From: Avena insularis
Taxonomy: Eukaryota; Streptophyta; Magnoliopsida; Poales; Poaceae
Assembly: GCA_023614405.1 (NCBI GenBank)
Contig: CM042697.1
Coordinates: 160,308,149-160,372,148, forward strand
Direction: 5' to 3'
Length of the DNA: 64,000 bases
Shown here: one piece after another, positions 1 through 12,790 of the stretch
How positions within the stretch are numbered: position 1 is the stretch's first letter
How the letters are laid out: each line of letters opens with the position of its first letter
The notes under the pieces: generated by a model
The model's input: only the letters and a program-made list of their open reading frames with translations
What the model was told of the DNA's origin: nothing
Databases searched by the model: none
Program-made: the position numbers and the translations under genes

Positions 1-1974
1 AATGCAATGAAAGTAATAGGACCATATCATGAACAAGGTAGCATCTACTTGCCTTGGCTGTAGCGGTCGAACGAACAATCCTCACACGAGCAATTGTTGC
101 ACTCGTCACAATCTACACGATACAATTGCAATCACATAAACAAACCAAACACAATCATATACACACATGACAATGCAAGATGCATGCATGACGAGTTAAA
201 CAATGCTATAGTATCTTTATACAATCTTATTCGGTATACCTACTGTATGCATGCATGGAAAATATTTTAAGTGCATAGAAAACAAGGCATGCAATTTTAA
301 ATGACCAACAATTGAGCTATAACCCAATTATTTAGCCACTGCTATTAAATTGTTTGTAAAATCTTGTTAAAATATCCGCTGTGTAGGCAACCTAAAATAA
401 AACCAGTACCAACTGGAATCACTCAAAAAGGATTTATATAAATTCCTAGGTAATTAAAATACTCCAGTAAGACTTTTTATGGATTCTACAAATTCCAGTA
501 CTGTAAGTCTACCTTTTTAATTCACTAAAAGATTCCTCTTTTTTACTGATTCCAGGGACATCTTAATTGCAATTTTTGGAGTTGTAGAACTTTTACTATG
601 AATTTAATACTCTAAAAAGTACATTAAACTATTTAATTAATCAAGACAAACCCTTGATGCAAAAGTATGAAACAACTATACAGAAATATTCTACGTGAAA
701 CACTTAATCCATACATATTTTATTTGCAATTTTTGGCACAGTAGATTATTTTCTATCGATTTTACAATATCCATCTAATTTCTGCCAAAAATAAATCGAA
801 TTAAAGTCTCAGTCAACTTTGACTGATTGACCACGCTGACGTTGCACTGACGTGGCGCTGACCTGACCAGTCAGTCAACGGTCTATCTGGACTGTTGGAT
901 GCAGATCGAAGGGCACAGGGAGGGGGCGGTGTGCTCACCGGCGGCGGGGTGGTTCGGCGACGACGGCGGCGACGCTCGGGCGGTCTCCGGCGGTGGCGGT
1001 CGGTGCGACAGCATGCGGGGTGAGGCGGCGGTGCATGTGGGGATGGCGGTGGCGGCTAGCGCGTCCGTGGGCGGCGGCGGCGGGTGGCTGGAGCGGTCGG
1101 CGGTGGTGGCGCGCGTCGGCTACTCGCGGGCGGCGTCGGGGGCCTGCAGTGAGGAGGGGAAAAGGGTCAGGGGACGGTGGCGGTCGTCAGTGAGTGGACG
1201 AGGCGGCGGGTCGGAGTCGGCCGAGCTCTTACCGAGCTCAATGGCGGCAGCGGCGGCTCGCGACTCCGGTGAGCAATTGCTCGGCGATGGCAGCAGCTTA
1301 GGAGGCGGTTTTGGGGGGGGTCTCGTAGAGGGAAGAGTGGGGATTAATATGGGGCAAATCCCCGGTCAAAACAGTTCGAAATAGGCCCGAATACGAAAGA
1401 ATCAAAGTAGACAGCAAGTTGGAGGAGGGTACGTTCCTGGGGAAGAACTGACGCGTGGGGCCCACGCGGCAGTGACACGCGGAGGCTGACGGGCGGGGCC
1501 CGCTCGTCAGCGGCTGGCAAGGCGACGCCGGCGCCTACTATTTGCTGCGCACGCTGCTGCTACGGTCTCGCGGCGCTGGCAGGCCTCGGCTGGGCCGTGG
1601 GCAGGCTGGCTGCACCGGCTCTGCTTCCTTTTTTTCCTGAACATTTTCTAACTGAATTTTATGTGTCTGAACCGTCTATAATTAAGCACAAAATTCAGAT
1701 TGTCATAGAATTTGCTGTGAAACTCCGATTGAGGCGATTCAAAGTGCTACGGGTTCATGTCGGAACCCTCTACGCACCTGTGCCTTCCAAACAACTAAAA
1801 TGTACTGTTTTAACAGAAGCATGGTAAAAACCGAGCACTCAAGTGTAGGTGTCAAAATGCAATTGCAAGTGAGTTGTTTTGCCAAAACCTTTTCAAACTG
1901 AATTTTTGCATTGATGATCATGATGCAATGACATGTATGCTATGCAGTACAAATCTAAAATTTGGGATGTGACA
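1..1974 (-). repeat. 3' LTR of element G (partial)
   Basis: Base 1 corresponds to base 17296 of the other LTR, so about 1158 bp of this LTR lie left of the window. On the minus strand it begins TGTCACATCCC at 1974. The two copies align along their length but differ by several indels, mainly in the GC-rich block (about 840-1620 against 18120-18790). There the left copy has extra sequence near 850-900 and 1470-1610. The GC-rich block contains open frames of low-complexity Gly/Arg/Pro type that I do not regard as genes. Confidence 0.92.
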
Positions 1975-1990
1975 AGACTAACCCCCTTAA
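1975..1990 (-). other. Polypurine tract of element G
   Basis: On the minus strand a purine run ending AAGGGGG lies just before the 3' LTR start (TGTCAC at 1974), about seven bases upstream. This is the expected place and composition for the plus-strand DNA primer of an LTR retrotransposon. Confidence 0.65.
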
Positions 1991-3193
1991 GATAAATCTC
2001 GTCCCCAAGATTCGGCGTGGCTAGCAAATAGGTGTGGGTGGTCCTCTCGGATGTCATCCTCACGCTCCCAAGTGGCTTCCTCTTTGGTGTGGTGTCTCCA
2101 TTGCACCTTGCAAAACCTGATCGTCTTGGTACGGGTAATCCTCTCCGCTGTCTCCAGTATCTTGACCGGCTTCTCCTCATAGGTCAAGTCACTCTCAAGC
2201 TGAACCTCCTCTAGTGGCACCGTGTCTCTCAATGGTGTATCCACCATCTCCGGATGACACTTCTTCAGCTGGGACACGTGTAACACATTTGGACGGCGGA
2301 CAGAGCCTCTGGCAACTCCAACTGATAAGCAACCTCTTCTTTGCGTGCTAAGACCCGATATGGTCCTATAAACCGAGGTGCCATCTTACCCTTGATTCCA
2401 AATCTCTTAATTCCATGCAGTGGCGACACTCTAAGGTATGCTCTATCACCTATCTCATACACCACTTCCTTACGCTTGGCGTCAGCGTAGCTCTTCTGCC
2501 TCGACTGCGCTACCTTCAGCATGTCCCTAATCAAAGCGACCTTCTCCTCGGCATCCTTGATCAAATCAGGTCCAAATAGCTGACGCTCTCCTACTCCATC
2601 CCATAACAATGGTATCCGGCATCTTTTCCCATATAGGACATCAAACGGCGACGTCTTGATATTGGTTTGGTAGCTGTTGTTGTTGGAAAACTCGGCATAC
2701 GACAAATTCTCATCCCAACTAGAACCATGAGCCAAAGCGCAAGATCTCAACATATCCTCCAAAATCTGATTTACCCTCTCGGTCTGTCCATCAGTCTGCG
2801 AGTGGAACGCTGTGCTAAACTCCAATCTAGTTCCCAATGACTCGTGCAGCTGGCGCCAAAAGTGCGATGTAAATTGGGTGCCTCTATCTGATACAATGCT
2901 CTTGGGAACTCCATGTAGGCACACAATCCTGTCCATATAAATCTTGGCCAACCTTGCACTCATGTAGGTTGTCTTTACCGGTATAAAGTGGGCTACCTTG
3001 GTCAAATGGTCGACCACTACCCAAATAGAGTCGTATCCTGACCTGGTCCTGGGCAATCTTGTGATAAAATCCATTCCCACTCTATCCCACTTCCAATCCG
3101 GCACGGGCAATTGCTGTAGTAATCATGCTGGCTTCTGGTGTTCCGCCTTCACTCGGCTGCATACATCACATAAGGAAATATGCTTGGCGATGT
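1987..3193 (-). pseudogene. pol: Element G integrase core, GPY and chromodomain-like C-terminus (broken)
   Basis: This is the 3' part of the G polyprotein, resuming after the Copia insertion in the same frame. It starts with the Cys pair of the HHCC zinc finger (CDVC). The catalytic core follows, with D in MDFITRLP, D in SDRGTQF and E in QTERVNQ. Next come a GPY-type motif (FIGPYRV) and a C-terminal segment with the KVQWRHHTKEEATWE pattern of chromodomains, which targets chromoviral integration to particular chromatin. A TGA lies at 3123-3125. A one-base shift near 2290 moves the last 100 codons (2286-1987) into another frame. Stop at 1987-1989. Confidence 0.9.
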
Positions 3194-4496
3194 TGTAGGG
3201 ATACGGGTAGGCTACACTAGCGCAAATCAAAAATTTCTACTGCGTAAACCAGGATTATTGTTGTCATAGATCACGGGATTACCACTAGAAGCGTAGTTGC
3301 GGAACTTGATGAAGCGCGTCGAGGCAGTGCAGACGATCTATGACTCCTCCTCGTTCTCGTCCCACGAGCAGCTCCCCTTGCGCGGCTCGTCCAAACGCTG
3401 CAGATGCAACGCCTCTGAGGTATCCACACGTACACGGTGGAAGCGTCAGACGCCGGACTGCTAGGTCCGCGCGCGTGACACAGGCGTGAGGAGTGGCGGC
3501 TGGCTGGAATGGTCTAAGGTCTAACCCTGGTCATCTCGCCCCACCCTCTCTTATATAGGCATCCCTAGTGGGCTTCTACATTAGCGGCCCATTAGTAGCC
3601 TAAGCCTGGTCTAATTCGGATCCAATCCTCATTAGGCTTCCAGCCCCTTAAGTGTGTGACCCTATAGGTTCATATGCGTATAGACATGACACGAATACAC
3701 TTATTCTGTCAATAGTTGGTAGCGGCCTCTAGCAAGACGTGCCAACTCCTAAACGCATACAAAGATCATATCGGACGAACCATCACAAGGTTTAGTACAT
3801 GTCTTTCCCTTTGCCTCACGATATTTGGTCTAGCTCCAAGCTGACCTCTCTTTCTCGATACCGTAACTCGGAATCCCTTTACTAGGTTAACTCTTAACCT
3901 TATGTATCATGGCCCTGCATTTCTGGATCCGATCACTCGAGGGGCCCAGAGATATCTCTCTCAAGTAGAGAGGGGCAAATCCCATCTTGATTGACCATGC
4001 CTTGCAGCATGCTTTAGGACAAGCCCGAAAGCTACCTTTATAACTACCCGCCAATTACGGAGTAGCGTCTAATAGCCCCAAAGTATGTCGATCCACATCT
4101 CAAGTACATGCGACAATCTCAGGTCTAAGGACAAAACGTACACGATGTGTAGAGAGAGAGCTACAACTAATTGCCAGTCTCAAGTTGGGTCAGTCCAACC
4201 CCATGTTCATAACATGTTCCCACATCATTGGTTTGGCATCTCCATGTCTATGACTTGTGAAACATAGTCATCAACCAATCGATGTGCTAGTCTATATTCA
4301 CGTGTGTCCTCACATGAACTCAAACTAGGGACAACTCTTAAATAACCATACAAGTAAAGAGTTTCACAAACAATTCACATAATTGCCAATCAATACAAGT
4401 TGCCTGATATGGATATTCAAGGAACATTACAATAACTCATGGATACATAAGAAATATAATCATCTCTATGATTGCCTCTAGGGCATATTTCCTTCA
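3194..4496 (-). repeat. 3' LTR of element A (1303 bp)
   Basis: It begins TGTAGGGATACGGG on the plus strand and ends TTTCCTTCA at 4496, giving canonical TG...CA ends. It aligns along its full length with 9864-11161. By eye the differences are a few per cent, clustered in the first 130 bases. Confidence 0.95.
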
Positions 4497-4512
4497 GTCT
4501 CCCACTTGCACT
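4497..4512 (-). other. Polypurine tract of element A
   Basis: The minus strand reads CAAGTGGGAGAC immediately before the 3' LTR start at 4496. This is a purine-rich primer site in the position typical of Angela-type Copia elements. Confidence 0.65.
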
Positions 4513-4516
4513 AGAG

Positions 4517-6247
4517 TCAATCTAGATAGTATCTAATACCTATTGCTCTTGCGTGCGCCTCATGCGCAGGCTGCGGGAGTGGCTTTGTAAAAGGATCTGC
4601 AACATTTGAGTCCGTATGTATTTTGCATATCATGACACTACCATCCTCAACGAACTCTCAAATCTGATGGTAATGCATGCTAATATGTTTGTTCTTCTGG
4701 TGCTATCTAGGTTCCTTGGCTTGTGCAATAGCACCATTGTTGTCACAATAAACGTCCATGGGATTGGACGCGCCCTGAACCACACCAAGAGCGATCAGGA
4801 AATTCCTAATCCAAAAAGCTTCCTTTGCAGCCTCCGAGGCGGCAATATATTCAGCTTCTGTTGAAGAGGAGGCCACCGTACCTTGCTTGGAACTTTTCCA
4901 ACTCACAGCACCACCATTCATGAAAAACACATAACCAGATTGCGATCTAGAATCATCTGAGTCGTTAAGGTAACTCGCATCTGTGTAACCCCTTACACTG
5001 AGTTCATCCTCACCTCCATAAACTAGGAACACATCCTTAGTCCTTCTCAAGTACTTAAGGATATTCTTTACCGCTGTCCAGTGACCTTCACCTGGATCAG
5101 CCTGGTATCTGCTCGTAACACTTAGAGCATACGAAACATCTGGGCGAGTACATATCATTGCATACATGATGGATCCAATAGCCGAAGCATATGGAATCCT
5201 GCTCATGCGCTCACGCTCATCAGTAGTCGAAGGACACTGAGTCTTGCTGAGTTTTATGCCATGAGACATGGGCAAGAACCCCTTCTTAGCCTCTTCCATG
5301 CTGAACCGTTTCAACACTTTGTCAATATATGTACTCTGGCTTAATCCAATAAGCCTTCTTGATCTATCTCTATATATCTTGATGCCCAGAATATATGCCG
5401 CTTCTCCCAAATCCTTCATCGAAAAACTATTTTTCAATGAGGTCTTAACAGACTCGAGCATAGGAATGTCATTTCCAATCAGCAATATGTCATCTACATA
5501 TAAGATTAGAAATACCAGCACTCTCCCACTTTCCTTCTTGTAAACACAAGGTTCTTGTTCGTTTTTTATGAATCCAAACTCCTTTACAACTTCATCAAAT
5601 CAAATGTTCCAACTCCGAGATGCTTGCTTTAGCACATAAATGGACTTCAGAAGTTTGCATACCTTTCCAGCATTATTTGGATCGACAAAACCTTCGGGCT
5701 GCATCATATACATGTCCTCGGTTAGGATTCCATTTAGGAAAGCCGTCTTGACATCCATCTGCCATATTTCATAGTCGAAATGTGCAGCAATGGCTAGAAT
5801 TATCCATGTAGATCTAAGCATCGCTACGGGCGAAAAAGTCTCGTCGTAGTCAACTCCTTGAACTTATCGAAAACCTTTTACAACAAGTCGAGCTTTATGG
5901 ATGTGAACATTTCCATCCATATCAATCTTCTTCTTATAGATCCATTTGCACTCGATGGCTTTAAAACCATCAGGTAGGTCAACCAAGTTCCAAACTTGAT
6001 TGTCTCCCATGGACTCTATCTCGGATCTCATGGCGATCAGCCATTTCTCAGAGTCTGGGTTCACCATCGCTTTTGCATAGGTCGTAGGCTCATCATTATC
6101 TAACAATAATAATTCCCACGCTTCGCAGAGGCTAGCCGACCTTCGTGGTTGTGGTGCTTCTGTTGCCATGGGTTACTCAACTTGTTCTGCTACAATAGCA
6201 TCACTCGTAGAAGCATCCCCAACCGGATCATCTTGAACTTCTTCAAG
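4517..6247 (-). pseudogene. pol: Element A reverse transcriptase and RNase H (stops)
   Basis: This is the C-terminal half of the Copia polyprotein. The RT begins with the KWIYKKK region and has the catalytic YVDD at 5489-5500, about residue 984 of the full frame. RNase H follows with GYTDASY, STEAEYIAASEA and CDNNGAI motifs. All pieces share one frame. Stops interrupt it at 6173-6175 (TAA), 5864-5866 (TAA), 5600-5602 (TGA), 4703-4705 (TAG) and 4658-4660 (TGA). The natural terminator is the TGA at 4517-4519, just before the polypurine tract. No functional enzyme can be made from this copy without suppression. Confidence 0.92.
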
Positions 6248-7639
6248 TCACACCGACCTTCCACTTGTTCCCTTTGTGAGAAATTCTTTCTCTAGGAAAA
6301 CACCGCTACGAGCGACAAACACTTTGCCCTCTTCTCGGTTGTAGAAGTAATACCCTAAGGTTTCCCTCGGATATCCCACGAAAATGCACTTATCCGATTT
6401 GGGTGTTAGCTTGTCCAACTGAAGCCGCTTGACAAAACCATCACAACCCCAAATCTTTAGAAAAGACAAACTGGGATTCTTTCCAGTCCACATCTCATAT
6501 GGTGTCTTAACTACGGACTTAGATGGTACCCTATTAAGTGTGAAAGCTGCCGTTTCTAGAGCGTAACCCCAAAATGATAATGGTAAATCCGACTGGCTCA
6601 TCATAGATCGAACCATGTATAACAAAGTTCGATTACGCCGTTCGGAGACCCCGTTTCTTTGAGGCGTTCTGGGCGGCGTAAGTTGTGGAACAATTCCACA
6701 ACTCTTAAGATGATCGCTAAACTCGTGACTCAAATATTCACCTCCACAATCAGATCGCAAGGCCTTTATTTTCTTGCCACGTTGATTCTCTACTACACTT
6801 TGAAACTCCTTGAACTTTTCAAAAGTTTCAGACTTATGCCTCATCAAGTAGACATAACCATATCTACTGAAATCATCAGTGAAGGTAATGAAGTAGTCAT
6901 ATCCTCCTCTGGATGTCGTGCTCATTGGTCCACATACATCAGTATGTATGAGTTCCAACAAGTCTGTCGCTCTCTCGGGTAAACCCGAAAAAGGTGACTT
7001 GGTCATCTTTCCAAGTAAACAAGCTTGACATGTCTCGTATGATTCAAAATCAAACGAAGTTAGAAGACCATCACCATAGAGCTTCTTCATGCGTTTTTCA
7101 CTTATATGCCCCAAACGACAATGCCATAAATAGGTAGGACTCAAATCATTAGGCCGAAGCCTTTTAGCACTAACATTGTAAACAGATGCATCATCAAGAT
7201 TTAAAATAAATAACCCATTCACAATGGGAGCATTAGCCATAAACATATCATTCTTAGAGATTACACAACCATTGTTTGCACTCGCGAATGAATAACCATC
7301 CCTCATCAAACATGAAGGTGATAAAATGTTTCGACCCATACTAGGAATGTAATAACAATTATTTAACTCCATAATAAATCCTGATGGAAGGTGAAGTTGC
7401 ATGATGCCGACGAACAATGCAGCAACCCTTGCTTTATTTCTGACGCGAAAATCCACTTCGCCTTTCTACACTTCTCTAGTCCTTATTAGCCCCTGTATCG
7501 AATTGCAAATATGAGCAACCGATCTGGTATCAAATACCCAAGAGTTAACATAGGAATCAGCGAGAAGAATATCCACAACATTTACAACAAGCGTACCTGA
7601 GTGGGAAGTACTCTTACTTCCACTCTTCTTCAAAGAAGC
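6248..7639 (-). pseudogene. pol: Element A protease and integrase (stops)
   Basis: The aspartic protease active site reads D-T-R at 7523-7531, where Copia proteases have D-T-G, so its catalytic loop is altered. A TAG follows at 7466-7468. The integrase has an HHCC zinc finger (HCRLGH ... CQAC), the core Asp in HTDVCGP, Asp in LRSDCGGEY and Glu in VSERRNRT, then the WTGKNPS and WGCDGFV blocks. The segment ends at a TGA (6248-6250), after which the frame continues into the RT domain. Integrase before RT is what makes this Ty1/copia. Confidence 0.9.
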
Positions 7640-8449
7640 CTAGTACTTGCTGCAGCTTCTCTTCCAGTGGCCATGTTCATGACAAAAGAAGCACTCAGTG
7701 TCATCTGCAGGTCCAGCCTTTTGCTTGGTTGCAGACTTAGGGATCGTATCCTTAGCCTTGCCCTTCTTCTTCCAAGAAGTACCATTTTTCTTGAAGCTAG
7801 GTTTGTTCTGCACAGCCATCACATGGCTATGCCCTGCACACTTCTTCATGTCACTTTCTGCTGTTTTAAGCATCCCACATAATTCATTAAGGCCCTTATC
7901 CACCCCATGCATATGGTAGTTCGAAATGAACTGCCCATAGCTGGATGGAAGAGACGCCAAAATGAAGTCAGTGTCCAACTCTTGGCCTAGTGGAAAACCA
8001 AGCTTTTCCAAAGTCTGACTGTAACCAACCATTTTGATCACATGGGGGCCTACAGCTGCTCCCTCTGCTAGCTTGCATTCGACAAAGGACTTGGCAACAT
8101 TGTACCTCTCAGTCCTTGCCTGGTCTTGGAACATGTCCTTAAGCGCCACGATCATATCGTATGCATCCTGATCCTCAAACTTCTTTTAGAGTTCAGGTTC
8201 CATGCATGCAAGCATAAGGCAGCTAACCTCAAGAGAATCATCACATGCTCTCTTGTAGGCATTCTTTAGGGCAGCAGATGCATTATCAGCAGGTTCATCG
8301 GGGATTGGGGTATCCAGAATCGTTTCCTTTATATCAGACCTGAGAACAATTCTCAGGTTACGGACCCAGTCCGTATAGTTTGTTCCATTTAGTTTATCTT
8401 TGTCAGGAATCGAACGCAAAGAAAAAGGTGATGCCGTGTTTGGTGCCAT
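7640..8449 (-). pseudogene. gag: Element A gag with CCHC zinc knuckle (stops)
   Basis: I place the start at the ATG 8447-8449 (MAPNTASPF), because it begins the conserved gag opening KLNGTNYTDWVRNLR. A more upstream ATG-like start adds only an unconserved hydrophobic stretch. The capsid-like region continues through an in-frame stop at 8186-8188. It ends in a single nucleic-acid-binding zinc knuckle (CFFCHEHGHWKRSC, 7652-7693, near residue 253) and a TAG at 7640-7642. The frame continues into protease, so gag and pol were one ORF. Confidence 0.9.
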
Positions 8450-9863
8450 TGATCTACAACAGAAAACATGCAAAATACTAAGCCATGTAACCATGAAAGA
8501 GTAAAACATATTAGACAATTTAATAGCATATACTCCCACTTAAATCAATATCCCTCTATTGATACTAAGTGATTCAAGATTCACAATTAACAAGTCGACT
8601 AGTCAGCTTTAGCATCGCTGCTAGAAGACAAGGTAAATTGGTAAGCAACACTTGCTAATCATATCACATATGACTCTTGTTGTTGGGTGACATCTCTATG
8701 TCAAAACTAGGCGCCCAACCTTTATGCCCCAAGGTCCTTAACTGTTAAAATGAAATTGTCAAGCTCACCAACCCTTATGCATGTAGGTATCCGATACAAA
8801 CCCATCCAGCCAAGGAAAACCGCGACACCCTAATTTCATAGGCCCACCAACGATTGTACAGGGCATAGGATGGTGCAAGGTTTGGTTGGGAGGGCATGGT
8901 TTAACTTAAACTTTGTGAGGGATCGTTCTACTTCTATCATCTAAGCATGCATAGTAGTAAACGCATAAGAATAGCATTCACATAAATGTGACACGTTATG
9001 ACCCATTTTCTCATGGTGATCTCCATCGCCATAGAACCTGTCCACCATGATGATCTCCATCTTCATGTTCCATGTGACCCATCCTCCAAGTGATGAGTCC
9101 TCCAAGAACTAATACAAGCTATTACTCCTAACAGCTAGTAATCAAAATTACATAGAATTTGGATCATCACAAGTTGGCACGCAGGCCATTACAATAATTG
9201 AAAACACACATGGCTCCAGCCGTGTTGCCCTACTCACGACACGCAGGTCATGATAAATTTCATACATGCATCACATACATATATGGGCCATACTGATCAC
9301 ATACATCCTGCAAAAACAAGTTATGCATAGAATCGCATTCTACCGGATCATGTGACATCGCAGCACCTAGTTACCTTAACGAGATAGAAAAGGGGCTACG
9401 ATTAAGGGGGGTCTAAGGGGTCTCCCCCTGCGGGGTTCAAAGGCGGCGCCCCGGGTATCTCCAGCGCCCGTAAAAGCTGAAAAATGAGAGATCAAATCTA
9501 CACAATTTATTTAAGGATTTTGATCGGCAAATCAAATTTACCATAAACCGTCTGTTGTTTCGATCTGATCAAACTCCTTTGATCACGGTACATCGATTTT
9601 AGATCTAGGTTCCGATTTGATCAATCATATTGATCTTCGCGTGATTCAACAGGATTTATGTGTCACTGTCTACCCCGATGGCGGAAACCGACCGGTAGGG
9701 GTAAGTTGTTCGACTACCTTAGAATCACGATCACGGAAAGCAAGATCATAGATCAATCCTGAACCACCGCAATATAAACGATCACATCATTCATATCAAT
9801 CTGCATATCACCATATGCAAACATCCCGAACCTATAATTGAATAGCATCGGCTCTTATACAAT
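8450..9863 (-). other. Element A untranslated leader with degenerate iMet primer-binding site
   Basis: This 1.4-kb stretch between the 5' LTR and gag has no supportable coding region. At its right edge (9848-9863) the minus strand reads TTGTATAAGAGCC right after the LTR. That matches the initiator-Met tRNA-type Copia primer site TGGTATCAGAGCC at 11 of 13 positions. The two substitutions would weaken priming. Confidence 0.75.
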
Positions 9864-11161
9864 TGTAAGGATACGGGTAGGCTACACTAGCGCAAATCAA
9901 AATTTGCTACCGTGTAAACCAGGATAACTGTTGTCATAGATCACGGGATTACCACTAGACACGCAGTTGCGGAACTTGATGAAGCGTGTCGAGGCAGTGC
10001 AGACGATCTACGACTCCTCCTCGTTCTCGTCCCACGAGCAGCTCCCCTTGCGTGGCTCGTCCAAACGCTACAGATGCAACGCCTCCGAGGTATCCACACG
10101 TACAGGGTGGAAGCGTCAGACGCCGGACTGCTAGGTCCGCGCGCGTGACACAGGCGTGAGGAGTGGCGGCTGGCTGGAATGGTCTAAGGTCTAACCCTGG
10201 TCATCTCGCCCCACCCTCTCTTATATAGGCGTCCCTAGTAGACTTCTACATTAGCAACCCATTAGTAGCCTAAGCCTGGTCTAATTCGGATCCAATCCTC
10301 ATTAGGCTTCCAGCCCCTTAAGTGTGTGACCCTATAGGTTCATATGCGTATAGACATGACACGAATACACTTATTCTGTCAATAGTTGGTAGCGGCCTCT
10401 AGCAAGACGTGCCAACTCCTAAACGCATACAAATATCATATCGGACGAACCATCACAAGGTTTAGTACATGTCTTTCCCTTTGCCTCACGATATTTGGTC
10501 TAGCTCCAAGCTGACCTCTCTTTCTCGATACCGTAACTCGGAATCCCTTTACTAGGTTAACTCTTAACCTTATGTAGCATGGCCATGCACTTGATCCGAT
10601 CACTCGAGGGGCCCAGAGATATCTCTCTCAAGTAGAGAGGGGCAAATCCCATCTTGATTGACCATGCCTTGCAGCATGCTTCAGGACAAACCCGAAAGCT
10701 ACCTTTATAACTACCCAGTTACAGAGTAGCGTCAGATAGCCCCAAAGTATGTCGATCCACATCTCAAGTACATGCGACAATCTCAGGTCTAAGGACAAAA
10801 CGTACACGATGTGTAGAGAGAGAGATGCAACTAATTTCCAGTCTCAAGTTGGGTCAGTCCAACCCCATGTTCATAACATGTTCCCACATCATTGGTTTGA
10901 CATCTCCATTTCTATGACTTGTGAAACATAGTCATCAACCAATCGATGTGCTAGTCTAATATTCATGTGTGTCCTCACATGAACTCCGACTAGGGACAAC
11001 TCTTAAATAACCATACAAGTAAAGAGTTTCACAAACAATTCACATAATTGCCAATCAATACAAGTTGTCTGATATGGATATTCAAGGAACATTACAATAA
11101 CTCATGGATACATAAGAAATATAATCATCTCTATGATTGCCTCTAGGGCATATTTCCTTCA
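9864..11161 (-). repeat. 5' LTR of element A (1298 bp)
   Basis: It begins TGTAAGGATACGGG and ends TTTCCTTCA at 11161, followed by the target duplication GATGT. It pairs with 3194-4496. Being next to the primer site, it is the transcribed (5') LTR of the minus-strand element. Confidence 0.95.
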
Positions 11162-12790
11162 GATGTCTCCCTTCATGTTACTCCACCAAAATCTGTCCTT
11201 TAGATCCATATACATCTTCGTATTGCCCGGATGTATGGAATACGGCAAGTCATGAGCTTCCTGCAGAATCAACTTCCTTATCTCCGGATCGTTGGGAACG
11301 CACAAACGATCTCCATACCACAAGGTTCCTTGCTCATCCTCACGGAATTCTTTTGCTCGATCCTCCTTCATATTTTCCTTTATCTCTTCTATCTCCTTGT
11401 CTCCTACTTGAACCTTCCTGATCATGTCTTGTAGCGTTGGTTGGACTTCCATGGCTGCCAAATATCCTTCTGGCACTACCTCCAGTCTAAGCTCCTTGAA
11501 TTGCTTGCACAAATCCTCGGGCAATTCCCCAACAGTCAATCCATTGGCATATACCTTCCGGCTTAGATCATCCACTACTACATTGGCTTTTCCTGGGTGG
11601 TATTGAAAATTCATATCATAATCCTTGATAAGCTCCAACCATCTCCTTTGCCTCATGTTCAGTTCCTTCTGTGTAAATATGTACTTCAGGATCTTGTGGT
11701 CGGTGTACACATCGCAGTGCTTTCCCATTAGGTAGTGCCTCCATACCTTGAGAGCATGCACAACCGATGCTAATTCCAAGTCATGCGTGGGGTAATTCCT
11801 CTCATGGTGTTTAAGTTGCCGTGAGTCATATGACACCACTCTCCCATCTTGCATCAGCACACTTCCTAGTCCCTGTCGAGAAGCATCACAGTACACTTGG
11901 AAATCCTTCTGAAGATCAGGTAAACACAGAACAGGTGCGGTCACTAGTCGACGCTTCAGTTCTTGAAAGCTGGCTTCACACACATCTGTCCACTCAAACT
12001 TCTTCTCCTTCTTCAAAAGTTCCATCATCGGCTTAGCAATCTTGGAGAAATTTTCTATGAACCTCCTGTAATATCCAGCAAGTCCCAAAAAGCTCCGAAT
12101 ATCACCCACATTCTTGGGCTCTTCCCACTCAGTTACTGCCGTCACTTTGCTTGGATCCACAGCGACTCCTTCTCCCGACACAACGTGCCCAAGAAATCCA
12201 ACAGTGTTAAGCCAGAATTCACACTTGCTGAATTTGGCATATAGCTTATGTTCCCTCAGCTTCTCCATAATCAGTCGCAGATGTCTCTCATGCTCAGCAT
12301 CATCCTTGGAATATATCAGTATGTCATCGATGAACACAACCAAGAACTTGTCCAAGTACTCCATAAACACCTTGTTCATCATGGTCATGAAATATGCCGG
12401 AGCATTCGTTAGTCCAAAAGACATAACCGTATACTCATATAAACCATACCTAGTGGTGAAAGCTATTTTTGGTATGTCCTCCTCCCGGATCTTCAATTGG
12501 AAATAGCCCGATCGCAGATCAATTTTGCTAAACACCTTTGCTCCTTCCAGTTGATCAAACAAATCATTTATGTTCGGCAGGGGGTATTTGTTCTTGATGG
12601 TCACTTCATTCAGCGAGCGATAGTCCACCACTAATCGCTTGCTGTTGTCCTTCTTCTCCACAAATAGAACCGGTGCACCCCATGATAACGAACTAGGCTG
12701 AATAAACCCCTTGTCCAACTGCTCCTTTAGCTGTTTCTTTAATTCCTTCAGCTCATCCACATCCATCTTATATGGTCTCTTTGCTATAGG
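11162..12790 (-). pseudogene. pol: Element G reverse transcriptase, RNase H and integrase zinc-finger start
   Basis: This is the middle of the G polyprotein, in frame with gag-protease after the TGA at 12791-12793. The RT has [11 protein letters not shown], the [16 protein letters not shown] block and the catalytic FIDD at 12323-12334. RNase H has [15 protein letters not shown] and YTDHK motifs and ends with a VVVDDLSRK variant of the usual VADALSRK. The integrase starts with the His part of the HHCC finger ([11 protein letters not shown]). The frame is cut at 11162 by element A and resumes at 3193. The five bases 11162-11166 are the Copia target duplication. Apart from that insertion this stretch is open. 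Confidence 0.93.

Larger units (their letters stand above)
3194..11161 (-). mobile_element. Element A: Angela/BARE-like Ty1/copia retrotransposon inserted in G
   Basis: This is a complete element with two LTRs and a perfect 5-bp target duplication GATGT (3189-3193 and 11162-11166). The order gag-protease-integrase-RT-RNase H on the minus strand defines Copia. On the minus strand the LTR starts TGAAGGAAATATGCCCTAGA, which resembles Angela/BARE/WIS LTR starts, and the protein has the same flavour. The family name is inference. The insertion point lies inside the integrase zinc finger of G, and the G frame is preserved across it. The Copia polyprotein runs 8449-4517 in a single frame with at least nine internal stop codons and no frameshift that I can see. 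Confidence 0.95.

Noticed and set aside
899..1384. Open frame rich in Gly/Ala/Arg in the LTR of G (and its counterpart at 18156-18806 on the other strand)
   Set aside because: It lies in a GC-rich LTR block. The frame is not conserved between the two LTRs, and the composition is what GCG/GGC repeats give.
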